A stretch of DNA of 64,000 nucleotides. Source: Aporhodopirellula sallentina SM41. Its GTDB lineage: Bacteria; Planctomycetota; Planctomycetia; Pirellulales; Pirellulaceae. A model generated the notes under the pieces. The model was not told the origin of the DNA, did no database searches, and saw only the letters and a program-made list of their open reading frames with translations. Shown in pieces: positions 9,350-17,530 of this stretch; positions within the stretch are counted from its first letter, which is position 1; every line of letters begins with the position of its first letter. A program made the position numbers and the translations under genes. The stretch covers positions 1 through 64,000 of the forward strand of contig NZ_ANOH01000431.1 in the NCBI RefSeq assembly GCF_000346505.1, given 5' to 3'.

Positions 9350-9555
9350 GTTGAGGGGAATCCGAAAAAAGGGGGCCGGACATGACAGGTTTCGGCAGCG
9401 ACGGTGTCCCCCTAAACTGCCGTGGAAAACGAACTTCAGGATAAACTAGCACCGCTCGTAGGGAACGCATAAATCGTCCAATCGTCCGGACCCGCCATCC
9501 ATCGTGGCCGTGTTTCGCGTTCATTCGCGTCGTCCGGAATATGCGGGATTAGCGT

Positions 9556-10623
9556 TTGGCCGCAGTTGTCGCTCGTTGTCCGCTCATTTTTGACGATTGG
9601 ATCAAATTGAACGATTCTTCCACTCCATCTCCTGAACGTATCCCCACGCCGCAGGTACCCGCTGATTCAGACCGAATCATACGAATCGCGACTCGTGAAA
9701 GTCCCCTGGCAATGTGGCAGGCTCGCTATGTCGCATCCCGGCTCAAAGAGCACGGAGTCGCGACCGAGTTGGTGCCGTTGGTCAGCAAAGGCGACACCGA
9801 TTTGCGGCCGATCGACGGCACCCGACAGGTAGGTTTGTTCACGAAGCGGATTCAGCAGGCGCTCGTCGACGACGAGGCTGACGTGGCGGTCCATTCGCTC
9901 AAGGACTTGCCGACGCAGGTGGACGAACGTTTCTCTCTCGCCGCCGTTCCGGTGCGAGAAACGGTGCGGGATAGTTTGGTGAGCGTCGATGGGGTTTCGC
10001 TCGACGATCTTCCGCAGGGGGCGATAGTGGGAACCGGTAGCACGCGGCGCATCGCTCAACTGCGGTCGATACGGAGTGATTTAGAGGTGTTGCCGATTCG
10101 CGGAAACGTGCAGACTCGATTGGCAAAACTGCGCGGAGGGGAGTTCGACGCGATCGTGCTCGCCGAAGCGGGCGTGGTGCGTTTGGAAATGCATGATCTG
10201 CCGCGGGTGCCGTTTTCACTCAAACAGATGTTGCCCGCACCCGGTCAGGGCGCCCTCGGTATCGAAGTGCGGAGTGACGATGAGTTTGCTTTCGCGGCGT
10301 TGTCGAAACTGGACGATCGGCCGACACGGCTCGCGGTGATCGCCGAGCGGACCGTTCTGGCCGAACTGCACGGCGGGTGCCTGGCGCCGATTGCCGCGTT
10401 GGGGACGATCGAACAAACGCCTGATTCAGAAACGACGGAACTGAGCCTGACCGCCGTTGTGCTGTCGCCCGATGGTTCCCGCCGATTGCAAGAGCAGGCC
10501 CGATGCCGCGTCGATCTCAACACGGCGACCGCCGAGGTTGCTTCAGCTGAGTCGCTCGGCGGGAGAGTCGCGGAGGCTCTTCGAAGTGACGGTGCGGGCG
10601 AATTGATCGCGGCCGCCCGATGA
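9556..10623 (+). CDS. hemC: Porphobilinogen deaminase (hydroxymethylbilane synthase)
   Basis: The enzyme polymerises four porphobilinogens to hydroxymethylbilane in haem biosynthesis. The family match begins at [15 protein letters not shown] (residue ~42) and includes HSLKDLPT with the catalytic Asp (~117), [24 protein letters not shown], and the dipyrromethane-attachment Cys in [10 protein letters not shown] (~275). Length is normal apart from ~40 extra N-terminal residues. No ATG precedes the conserved core, so a TTG is used: 9556, or 9607, which has GGATCAAA just upstream. It is transcribed divergently from the kinase-Hsp70 gene and converges on the glutathione peroxidase gene. Confidence 0.95.
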   Translation: MAAVVARCPLIFDDWIKLNDSSTPSPERIPTPQVPADSDRIIRIATRESPLAMWQARYVASRLKEHGVATELVPLVSKGDTDLRPIDGTRQVGLFTKRIQQALVDDEADVAVHSLKDLPTQVDERFSLAAVPVRETVRDSLVSVDGVSLDDLPQGAIVGTGSTRRIAQLRSIRSDLEVLPIRGNVQTRLAKLRGGEFDAIVLAEAGVVRLEMHDLPRVPFSLKQMLPAPGQGALGIEVRSDDEFAFAALSKLDDRPTRLAVIAERTVLAELHGGCLAPIAALGTIEQTPDSETTELSLTAVVLSPDGSRRLQEQARCRVDLNTATAEVASAESLGGRVAEALRSDGAGELIAAAR

Positions 10624-10634
10624 CCGGCCGCGAT
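10606..10634. terminator. Hairpin across the hemC stop codon
   Basis: ATCGCGGCCG (10606-10615) and CGGCCGCGAT (10625-10634) form a perfect 10-bp stem with a 9-base loop containing the hemC stop. It lies between two convergent genes and could act as a bidirectional terminator, though no T-run follows. Confidence 0.4.
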
Positions 10635-10654
10635 GGAAATCCGATCGAGAACGT

Positions 10655-11239
10655 CTAGCTCTTGCTGGACAGTTGTGCTTCGATCGCTGAGATGAGTTCT
10701 TCGTCGAACGGTTTCGTTCCCGATCCGAAGCGATTGACCACGTTTCCATCGCGTCCGATCAGGAACTTTTCAAAGTTCCATGAGACGGGACCGGCGCCCT
10801 TGGGCTGAGCATCCTGTTTGGTCAGGTGTTTGTAGAGGTCGCAGGCGTCGGGAGTGTTGACTTCGATTTTGCTCATCATTGGGAACGTGACGCCGAATTT
10901 GCTGGTGCAGAATTCTTTGATGTCGGCGTTGCTGCCGGGCTCCTGCCCACGGAACTCGTTGCTGGGGAAGCCCAGGATGACGAGGCCTTTGTCCTGGTAC
11001 TTCTCGTAGAGGTCCTGAAGACCGGCGTACTGTTTGGTGTAGCCGCACTTGCTGGCGACGTTCACGATCAGGACGACTTTGCCCTCGTAGTCGTGCAGGT
11101 CGACTTGTTCGCCGTCGATGTTCTTGGCGGTGAAACTGAGTGCGCACGAGTGTTCAGCGGTCGCGGCATCGTCGGCGATCGCGGCGGTGGACATCAGGCA
11201 AGCGAACGCGGCTGTGAGCAGAAAGAGTCGGTTCATCAT
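10655..11239 (-). CDS. Exported glutathione peroxidase family protein
   Basis: The product is about 194 residues with a signal peptide (RLFLLTAAFACLMSTAAIAD). The mature domain is a GPx/thioredoxin-fold peroxidase that reduces peroxides using thiols. The catalytic set is visible: Cys (not selenocysteine) in NVASKCGYTKQY, Gln in FRGQEPG, and Trp in SWNFEKFLIGRDG. The start is one of two adjacent ATGs (11239 or 11236), with GGAA just upstream. It points away from the SDR gene across a ~130-bp divergent promoter region. Confidence 0.93.
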   Translation of the reverse strand: MMNRLFLLTAAFACLMSTAAIADDAATAEHSCALSFTAKNIDGEQVDLHDYEGKVVLIVNVASKCGYTKQYAGLQDLYEKYQDKGLVILGFPSNEFRGQEPGSNADIKEFCTSKFGVTFPMMSKIEVNTPDACDLYKHLTKQDAQPKGAGPVSWNFEKFLIGRDGNVVNRFGSGTKPFDEELISAIEAQLSSKS

Positions 11240-11369
11240 GTAGTTTCCAGAAGGGAAGGAACTGGGGCAAAAACAAAAGTCGCGGTATGATAGTGGGTCA
11301 GCCAGTGCTGTGCCGCGATGAACGGACATCGCGACTGATTTTGCCGCGATCATGATGAGGTTAGCCGAG

Positions 11370-12101
11370 ATGAATCTGGATGGAAAAGTTGTTGCGATCA
11401 CGGGCGGAGGCACCGGAATCGGAGCGGGAATCGCACGGGTGCTGGCCGAAGCGGGCGCGAAGGTCACCATCGGCGGCCGCCGCAGCGAACCGCTCGATCA
11501 ACTCGCCGCGTTGGTCGACGCACCGCATCCGATTCGCACGCACACAATCGACGTCGCGGAAAACTCCACAATCGAAGCTTTCTTTCGAGACGTTCATGAC
11601 AACGTCGGACCGGTCGACATCCTGGTCAACAGCGCGGGCATCAATATCGCCAAACGCACGATGGCGGAGATGGATCCGGACGAATGGGACCGGGTGATGC
11701 GGATCAACGCCACCGGGGCCTATCGGTGCATGTGCGAGGTGTTGCCCGCGATGCGAGACCGGCGTGACGGTTTGATCATCAATATTTCATCGATCGCGGG
11801 AAAACGGGCGATCAGTTTGGGCGGGATTGTGTACTGCGCGAGCAAGTTCGCGATGACCGCATTGGGAACGGCGGTGGCCAATGAGGTTCGCCACGAAGGC
11901 GTGCGGATTACGAACGTTTATCCAGGCGAAGTGAACACGCCGATTCTCGATCGCCGTCCGGTTCCGGTCTCCGACGAGCATCGCGAATCAATTCTGCAAC
12001 CGGAAGACATCGCCGGCGTGGTGTTGTCAATTTGCCAATTGCCTCCGCGTGCCTGTGTGCCGGAAATCGTTATCAAGCCAACGACGCAGGAATGGGTGTG
12101 A
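11370..12101 (+). CDS. Short-chain dehydrogenase/reductase (SDR)
   Basis: The 243-residue product is a classical SDR using NAD(P). Motifs are the nucleotide-binding TGGGTGIGAG, NSAG, SSIAG with the catalytic Ser, and YCASK with the Tyr/Lys pair. Gly/Arg at GGRR after the second strand suggests NADP preference. ATG at 11370 is preferred because GAGG lies nine bases upstream; ATG at 11352 would add six residues. The substrate cannot be told from the sequence. No close operon partner is present. Confidence 0.9.
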   Translation: MNLDGKVVAITGGGTGIGAGIARVLAEAGAKVTIGGRRSEPLDQLAALVDAPHPIRTHTIDVAENSTIEAFFRDVHDNVGPVDILVNSAGINIAKRTMAEMDPDEWDRVMRINATGAYRCMCEVLPAMRDRRDGLIINISSIAGKRAISLGGIVYCASKFAMTALGTAVANEVRHEGVRITNVYPGEVNTPILDRRPVPVSDEHRESILQPEDIAGVVLSICQLPPRACVPEIVIKPTTQEWV

Positions 12102-12221
12102 GCGATTCGGTTGCCGGTAGGGGGCCCAGTAGGGTTGCCGGGGGACGCAGGGCTGCCTGAATGTCCGGGGTTCTCTAAGTTCTCTTGCCTCGCGGCGTTG
12201 TGAAACGCTACCACTCACAGG

Positions 12222-13088
12222 ATGGAAGAGGTCTCGCTCCAACCGAAACACTATCTCACCTGCTTTTGGCCGGGGATGGCTGAATTATGGTGGCGTGGTC
12301 GTTTTTCGGCATTGCCGGCCGCGATCGCGTTTGCCGCGGTCGTCAACGCGCTGCTGATCGCGAAATTTATCTATTCCGATTGGCTTTCGGGTGGTTTGGT
12401 TTTGCTGGCGTGTTGGGTGGTTGCGGCCGCCTGGTTGGTCCTGACCATCCGGGCGATCCGAGAATTGCCTCTTTTGCTGACGCCGCTGCAAGCAAGCGAG
12501 GAGCCAGATCGGTTCCCGGATGCTCAAGTGGCGTTTTTGCGTGGCGACTATGAGGCGGCTGAAAAGCTGCTCGGTGAAAACCTCGCGATCGAACCGCGTG
12601 ATCCGCCCGCCCTGCTACTGCTCTCGGCGATCTACCGACACACCGGCCGGTTGCACGCGTCGCAATTGTTGCTGACGGAAATACGGAAATTGGAGGTCGC
12701 GGATAACTGGGGATTGGAATTCGCGGCGGAACAATCACGGCTCGAAAGAGACATCGCTGCGCGAGAAGAAGACCAAATTGAAGAGGAGGCTGAGGACGAG
12801 GCTGGAGAAGCCGCTCAGCCCGAGCCCGAAGATGAGGCTCATCCCGAGGCCACCGAACGGACCGAGCAAGCGACCGACGCGGAAGATTCTGCTCAACGAG
12901 ATCCCGAGCGCGGGGCAGAATCAGATTCGGGGGCGGCGTCAGAGCGAACCGGTGCGTCCCTTTCGGAGGACTTGGTCGAGAACCTCGCCGAAGATCAAAG
13001 CCGAGAGCGAGGAGATGAAGATCTGCCGAATCACAATGATGATAACGAGGGTTCCGGCGAGCCGGTCAGGACGAACCGGGCCGCGTGA
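12222..13088 (+). CDS. Membrane protein with TPR-like segment and long acidic tail
   Basis: The 288-residue product has two or three hydrophobic helices between residues ~28 and 88. These are followed by a short TPR-like helical pair (FLRGDYEAAEKLLGENLAIE, then LLLLSAIYRHTGRLHASQLL). After ~170 a long Glu/Asp/Ala/Pro-rich, low-complexity tail runs to the C-terminus and is probably disordered and cytoplasmic. No enzyme motif is visible. The gene may act as a scaffold, but this is only inference. I do not recognise a named family. Confidence 0.75.
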   Translation: MEEVSLQPKHYLTCFWPGMAELWWRGRFSALPAAIAFAAVVNALLIAKFIYSDWLSGGLVLLACWVVAAAWLVLTIRAIRELPLLLTPLQASEEPDRFPDAQVAFLRGDYEAAEKLLGENLAIEPRDPPALLLLSAIYRHTGRLHASQLLLTEIRKLEVADNWGLEFAAEQSRLERDIAAREEDQIEEEAEDEAGEAAQPEPEDEAHPEATERTEQATDAEDSAQRDPERGAESDSGAASERTGASLSEDLVENLAEDQSRERGDEDLPNHNDDNEGSGEPVRTNRAA

Positions 13089-13242
13089 GCGGTTGTGGAT
13101 CGCTGCGACAATTTGAGTCGTTTGTGGCGCCCTTGTGGCGGTGTTCGGGGGGATGATGCCTGTTTATACTCGCCCGCGAGTGAGTTGAGGCCGGAGCCTC
13201 TACGAACAGTCACGTCTATCCCCGAGTCAAGCGAGCAGAGTT

Positions 13243-14424
13243 ATGTCGGAACGACCCCTCAACGTTGGTTTAATCGGTGGCGGTGGTGGAGCCTTTATTG
13301 TGCAGCCACACCAACGTGCCATTCATTTCGACGGAACGCGTCGGGTAACGGTCGCGGCGCTGCACCCTGACCCCGAAGTGGCTCAAGCGGAAGCCGCCGC
13401 GTGGGAGTATCCGCTCAAGGGGTACGACAGCTACGATGATTTGATCAAACAGGAAGCCGCCAAACCGCTCGGCGAGCGAATCGACTATGCGTTGATCGTG
13501 ACCCCAAACCACGTGCACTTTGACCCGGCGATCAAGTGTGTTCAAGCGGGAATTCCGGTCTTCTGCGAGAAGCCGCTGACTCTGAATATCGACGAAGCCA
13601 AACAGTTGGTCGATGCGGTCAAAGAGAAGAATGTTCCGTTCGCCGTTTCACACACCTACCTCGGTCATTGGACGAGTCGTTTTGCGCGATTCATCGTCAA
13701 GAGCGGATTGCTCGGCGACGTTCGATGGGTCGATTCTTACTATCTGCAAGGATGGCTCGCGGCGCGGACGGAGGACTCGGGGAACGCGCAAGCGGAATGG
13801 CGTGTCGATCCGAAGAAATCTGGTGCGAGCCTCTGCGGTGGTGATATCGGGACCCATGCATTGATGCAGTTGCGATACGTTACTGGGCTCGACGTCACGC
13901 GTGTGCAAGCACACCTGGAAACGTTCGTCGGTGGGCGGAGCCTCGATGATCACTTCACGACCTACGTGGAGTTGTCCAACGGTGGTCGTGGTTTGGTCCG
14001 CGCTTCGCAAATTGCTATCGGTCACAAGAATGATCTCGGCATCGAAATCAACGGCACCAAGGGATCACTCGTGTGGCGTCAGGAGTTCCCTGAAGAGTTG
14101 ACGATCCGGTTGCCCGACCAACCCGACCGGACGTACTTCCGCGGTTCGGTTTCTGCTAACGATGGATTCCTCAAAGACCTGCCCGAGGAATTGATGGCGG
14201 AACCGAATATCCCGCCGGGGCACCCCGAGGCGTTCCATGATGCGTTCGCTCGATTGCACCGTTGTTTTGAACAGGACGTTCGGGCGTATAACGACGGCAA
14301 GCCGTTTGAATGCGATGGCAGCAAGTATGCCAACATCGACGACGGCTACATGGGAATGGCCTTCATTCAAGCATCGGTCAAGAGTTCGCAAGAAGGCAAC
14401 GTTTGGGTCAACATGGACTGCTAG
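13243..14424 (+). CDS. Gfo/Idh/MocA family oxidoreductase
   Basis: The 393-residue product has an N-terminal Rossmann domain (VGLIGGGGGAFIVQPHQRA) and the hallmark CEKPLTLN motif carrying the catalytic Lys. A C-terminal alpha/beta domain follows with a GGDIGTHALMQLRYVTG segment. This family performs NAD(P)-dependent oxidation or reduction of sugars, inositols and related polyols. There is no signal peptide, so it is cytoplasmic. It is probably monocistronic, and its TAG stop is the left CTAG of palindrome copy 3. Confidence 0.93.
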   Translation: MSERPLNVGLIGGGGGAFIVQPHQRAIHFDGTRRVTVAALHPDPEVAQAEAAAWEYPLKGYDSYDDLIKQEAAKPLGERIDYALIVTPNHVHFDPAIKCVQAGIPVFCEKPLTLNIDEAKQLVDAVKEKNVPFAVSHTYLGHWTSRFARFIVKSGLLGDVRWVDSYYLQGWLAARTEDSGNAQAEWRVDPKKSGASLCGGDIGTHALMQLRYVTGLDVTRVQAHLETFVGGRSLDDHFTTYVELSNGGRGLVRASQIAIGHKNDLGIEINGTKGSLVWRQEFPEELTIRLPDQPDRTYFRGSVSANDGFLKDLPEELMAEPNIPPGHPEAFHDAFARLHRCFEQDVRAYNDGKPFECDGSKYANIDDGYMGMAFIQASVKSSQEGNVWVNMDC

Positions 14425-14554
14425 TCTTCCACTGCAGCGTGGCCTTCGGGTGGAATCGTAGTGGATGCCGCAAGGAATCCCCTTGCGTGACTAGCGCGTC
14501 AAGGACTCGTCGCCTCGTCCACTACCCGAAAAACAAGTTGACGTGAAGTACTAG
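14421..14554. repeat. MITE-like palindromic element, copy 3
   Basis: This copy shows the folding best. The nested pairs are TTCGG (14445-14449) with CCGAA (14526-14530), GTAGTGG (14458-14464) with CCACTAC (14519-14525), and the inner stem CGCAAGG (14469-14475) with CCTTGCG (14481-14487). Both ends are CTAG, the left one being the stop of the preceding gene. Confidence 0.8.
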
Positions 14555-14590
14555 GCGTGTAAACGTCGCGGCATGACGTGATTGGCATCG

Positions 14591-14635
14591 TCGATCGAGA
14601 AGGTGTCGATCGAGAAGGTGTCGATCGAGAAGGTG
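14591..14635. repeat. Three tandem copies of a 15-bp unit
   Basis: TCGATCGAGAAGGTG occurs three times head to tail with no mismatch. It sits in the 383-bp gap between the CTAG palindrome and the Wzz/GumC-like gene. I see no gene or terminator in the rest of that gap. Confidence 0.85.
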
Positions 14636-14937
14636 CCACACATGATTTGCAGGACGACGCCGTTTCGTTAACGAGCCGGCAGGTCACCGCATGTGTGTTC
14701 ACCAGCCGGTATTTATTGATGCGATCGGATCAACCGTTATGTCCGGGCGCAAAGACCGCGTGGGGTGACGCGGCAGGTGGAATCTTTTGGGGTGGGTACG
14801 TCGCTGCGTCCTAGTGTTCTGCAGACGTACCGAAGCCCCGTCTCGACCAGCGGGATCGATCCGCGAATGTGCGGTGAGGTTTCGGCGATACGTCTTTCCG
14901 TTTGACGAAACGACTCCATTCCATTGCCGACTCTGCT

Positions 14938-16410
14938 ATGTCTTCCGCACCGATTCCTTGGAAATACCTGCGTAACATCCTCGTGCTGTTTGCCCCGTTG
15001 TGGGTAGGCTCAGCCTTGTTGTTTGGAATCGGCGGTCTCGGAGTGGCGGTCCTGTCGAGCGATCGATGGTTGGCCCGTCAGCCTTTGGTGTTGCGTGACG
15101 AAGCGAACGGCGCGGTTGACCGGCTGGGACGTTTCGGTAGCCAAACGGAACTCAAAGCCGCCCAAGAAACCATTCTCGAAGTTGCGCAGAACCCGGAGGT
15201 CGTCGCGTCCGCACTTCGGCAACTCGGTCCGCCCGATGGTGGAAACGATCCTTCTTATCCGACGCCAAGCGAAGTGGACGATATCGCGAAGGAATGCGTC
15301 AACGTGGTCGCGCCGCAGGGGCGTGAGTTTGGAAACACCGAGGTGGTTTACCTCGCCGTGGAAGCTGAAACTCAGGAGCGAGCCGGTGAGTTCTGCCGCG
15401 TGCTGTTGGATAGTTTGACGTCTCACCTGCGTGAAGTGCGACGCATTCGTGCCGACAGCGTGATCGTCGAGTTGACCCACGCGAGAGATCTCGCGCGACA
15501 GAAACTCGACGCGGCTCTCGGCCGCATGCGTAAGATCGAATTGGAGGTCGGTGCCGACCTCGGAGAACTTCGCAATCTTAATGATACGATTTCCGGTGAC
15601 GGTGCGAGCCGTCGGACGATGCAAGAGATCGAACGCGAGCTACAGATTGCTGAGTTGGAAATGCGACGGCTCGAGGCGATGTACGAATTGTTGCTCGCCG
15701 GTTCGAAGAACGCTCGCACGTTGTTGATCAGCGGGGATGAGTTGCTCTCGAGTCAACCTTCGCTGCAACGGCTCAAGGACGGATTGATCGACGCACGTAT
15801 CGAAGCCAGTCGTCTGGCGAGCATTTACACAACCGAACACCCGCGACGCCGTGCGGCCATTACGACCGAACGAGAAATCGAACAACGCATGCTCGAAGAA
15901 GCACGTCACGCGTTGAAGGCGATGGAACCAACGTTGCGACTGAGCACCGAGCGTGTTCGTCGTCTGCGTGAGCAGCATTCGGATCTCAGCGAAAAACTGA
16001 CTCGGCTCGCCGGTGTGCGTACGGGTTATTCCAAACTCGACTCTGAAATTGATGCTTTGACTGATAACCTCGCTCGCGCCGAAGACGCGCTCAGCAAAGC
16101 ACAGGCGAGCCGGTCGGCTGCCCTTTCAACAAACCTGCTTTCCGAACTCGGGCCGCCTCAGGTGGGTGACAAACCCGAGGGGATGTCCGGTTCGATGACC
16201 ACGCTCGGTTCGATGATCGCCGGTTTGGTTTTCGGTTTGGGAACTGTGTTCCTGGTCGCACCTGGACCAACGGGGCCAACGTTTGGACGTCGCCTCGGTG
16301 ATTACCTGACCGGTCGTCGCAGCACGGATCCGGGAAACCATACCCCCGGCCAACGTCCCGCCGAGGGCGTGCCGCCGGACGGGGTTGAGCGACGTCGTCG
16401 CCAGGGCTAG
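14938..16410 (+). CDS. Wzz/GumC-like polysaccharide chain-length or export protein
   Basis: The ~490-residue product has an N-terminal membrane helix (NILVLFAPLWVGSALLFGIG) and a long mostly helical region with coiled-coil character (~180-430, rich in Glu/Arg/Leu heptads). A second helix lies near the C-terminus (MIAGLVFGLGTVFLVAPGP), then a basic tail. This two-helix, coiled-coil hairpin layout is typical of Wzz/GumC/PCP proteins that control exopolysaccharide assembly in the inner membrane. No tyrosine-kinase domain is attached. ATG at 14938 is preferred; TTG at 14902 would add 12 residues. No glycan genes adjoin it. Confidence 0.7.
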   Translation: MSSAPIPWKYLRNILVLFAPLWVGSALLFGIGGLGVAVLSSDRWLARQPLVLRDEANGAVDRLGRFGSQTELKAAQETILEVAQNPEVVASALRQLGPPDGGNDPSYPTPSEVDDIAKECVNVVAPQGREFGNTEVVYLAVEAETQERAGEFCRVLLDSLTSHLREVRRIRADSVIVELTHARDLARQKLDAALGRMRKIELEVGADLGELRNLNDTISGDGASRRTMQEIERELQIAELEMRRLEAMYELLLAGSKNARTLLISGDELLSSQPSLQRLKDGLIDARIEASRLASIYTTEHPRRRAAITTEREIEQRMLEEARHALKAMEPTLRLSTERVRRLREQHSDLSEKLTRLAGVRTGYSKLDSEIDALTDNLARAEDALSKAQASRSAALSTNLLSELGPPQVGDKPEGMSGSMTTLGSMIAGLVFGLGTVFLVAPGPTGPTFGRRLGDYLTGRRSTDPGNHTPGQRPAEGVPPDGVERRRRQG

Positions 16411-16464
16411 GCATCGAGGATCACCGAGTTTAACTGCAGCCAAGAGCCAAGAGCCAAGAGCTAA

Positions 16465-16492
16465 ACGGGCGAACGTCACATGCGTCGCCCGT
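16465..16492. terminator. Hairpin between convergent genes
   Basis: ACGGGCGA (16465-16472) and TCGCCCGT (16485-16492) form a perfect 8-bp stem between the Wzz-like and DUF2141-like genes. No T-run follows, so a terminator role is uncertain. Three copies of GCCAAGA lie just before it (16439-16459). Confidence 0.4.
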
Positions 16493-16506
16493 TCGATTGG
16501 CGTGTC

Positions 16507-16538
16507 AGATTCTCTGCCTACCAGATTCTCTGCCTACC
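16507..16538. repeat. 16-bp tandem duplication at a gene end
   Basis: AGATTCTCTGCCTACC is repeated exactly twice. The second copy covers the stop codon of the minus-strand DUF2141-like gene, so the duplication has left the reading frame intact. Confidence 0.8.
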
Positions 16539-17172
16539 AAATTTTCAGTTCGATCACGCTGTCCGCTTCGGGGAGTGCGATCGTGGCACTCTCGAAGGAC
16601 GGCGGACCCACTGTTCCGCGGGCTGCGTTACTGAATCCGTAGCGTTCGGTGGGAATACCGAGTGCGTTTCGGTCGAGCTTTCCGTTGGAATTCATGTCGT
16701 GGTAGGCCGCGATCGCGAATTCGGCCGGCAATTCGCTCAGAGCGACCCGGAACTCGCTGATCCCGTTGGGAGCGACGACGAGTGATTGTTTCCAATCGGC
16801 CGCTTCGGGAACGTTGAAATCTTCCTCGCTGGTGTAGATGGCCACTCGAATTTCGCCGGCGCTGTCGGCGGCGCCCACGACACGCAGCACAAATTCCGGT
16901 TCGGTCGAGGTAATGGTGGCTTGAGTCGGGGTGGCTTGTTCAATCGCGTCGGCGCTCGGGAACGAGGGTTCGCGAAACCGGTTTTGTTGATACGCCAACA
17001 CCGCCACGCCGACCAAAAACACGCCGGCGGCGAAACACATTAGCAGCGTACCGTGATTGGCGTTCCATTGGTCTGAGTACGATTTCCATGAAACGTCGCC
17101 CCGCGGGTTTGCGGGCATTCTACCTTTGGCGGTTTCGGTCGGTCGGGTAACGGGCGGATGTTCCTCGTCCAC
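16534..17172 (-). CDS. Membrane-anchored DUF2141-like protein
   Basis: The 212-residue product has a ~40-residue polar N-terminus, one membrane helix (LLMCFAAGVFLVGVAVLAYQ) and an exported beta-rich domain. The motif AAYHDMNSNGKLDRNALGIP followed by ERYGFSNAARG is characteristic of DUF2141, whose biochemical role is unknown. GTG at 17172 is chosen because GGAGAG lies six bases upstream, a much better signal than the longer frame beginning at 17193. It is divergent from the SRP RNA/dnaX block. Confidence 0.82.
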   Translation of the reverse strand: MDEEHPPVTRPTETAKGRMPANPRGDVSWKSYSDQWNANHGTLLMCFAAGVFLVGVAVLAYQQNRFREPSFPSADAIEQATPTQATITSTEPEFVLRVVGAADSAGEIRVAIYTSEEDFNVPEAADWKQSLVVAPNGISEFRVALSELPAEFAIAAYHDMNSNGKLDRNALGIPTERYGFSNAARGTVGPPSFESATIALPEADSVIELKIW

Positions 17173-17322
17173 AAAGAGCTCTCCAAAAATCACTGAATCA
17201 AGTCAAACGCGGGACGCTATTTGTACCCCATCGTAGCAGTCCTGATGAATCTCAAGTTAGCCGATTGCTGTGCCTTCCGCGAACAGTGATGTTGTTCTAA
17301 ACTACGGCTCGATCAGAAAAAT

Positions 17323-17445
17323 ACCCCGTGTGATGGTGGCGGCCCTTGCGACTGCGAGCTGTGAACCTGGTCAGGCCTTAACTGGAGCAGCCATAAGCGG
17401 TGTAGCTTTGTGTGAGGGTCGCCTCCACCACGCGGGTTGTTTTTT
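17323..17445 (+). ncRNA. ffs: Signal recognition particle RNA, 4.5S type
   Basis: The core GGTCAGGCCTTAACTGGAGC followed by AGCC matches the conserved Ffh-binding helix 8 (canonical GGTCAGG...AGCAGCC). The flanks close into one long hairpin: GTGATGGTGGCGGCCCTTG (from 17330) pairs with GAGGGTCGCCTCCACCAC (ending 17431). A GC pairing and a T7 run (to ~17446) provide the terminator. It lies directly upstream of dnaX-ybaB-recR, as in several other bacteria. The usual GGAA tetraloop is replaced by a TTAAC-type tip. Ends are approximate. The RNA targets nascent membrane and secreted proteins with Ffh. The remainder of the 17173-17530 gap holds promoter sequence and the dnaX leader. Confidence 0.85.
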
Positions 17446-17530
17446 TGCCGGGGGGGAGAATGTTACTCCGTCCCCTGTGTCGATCGACGGGGCCACTCTC
17501 GCCAGCAACAGGTAATCAATCGCCACCAAT

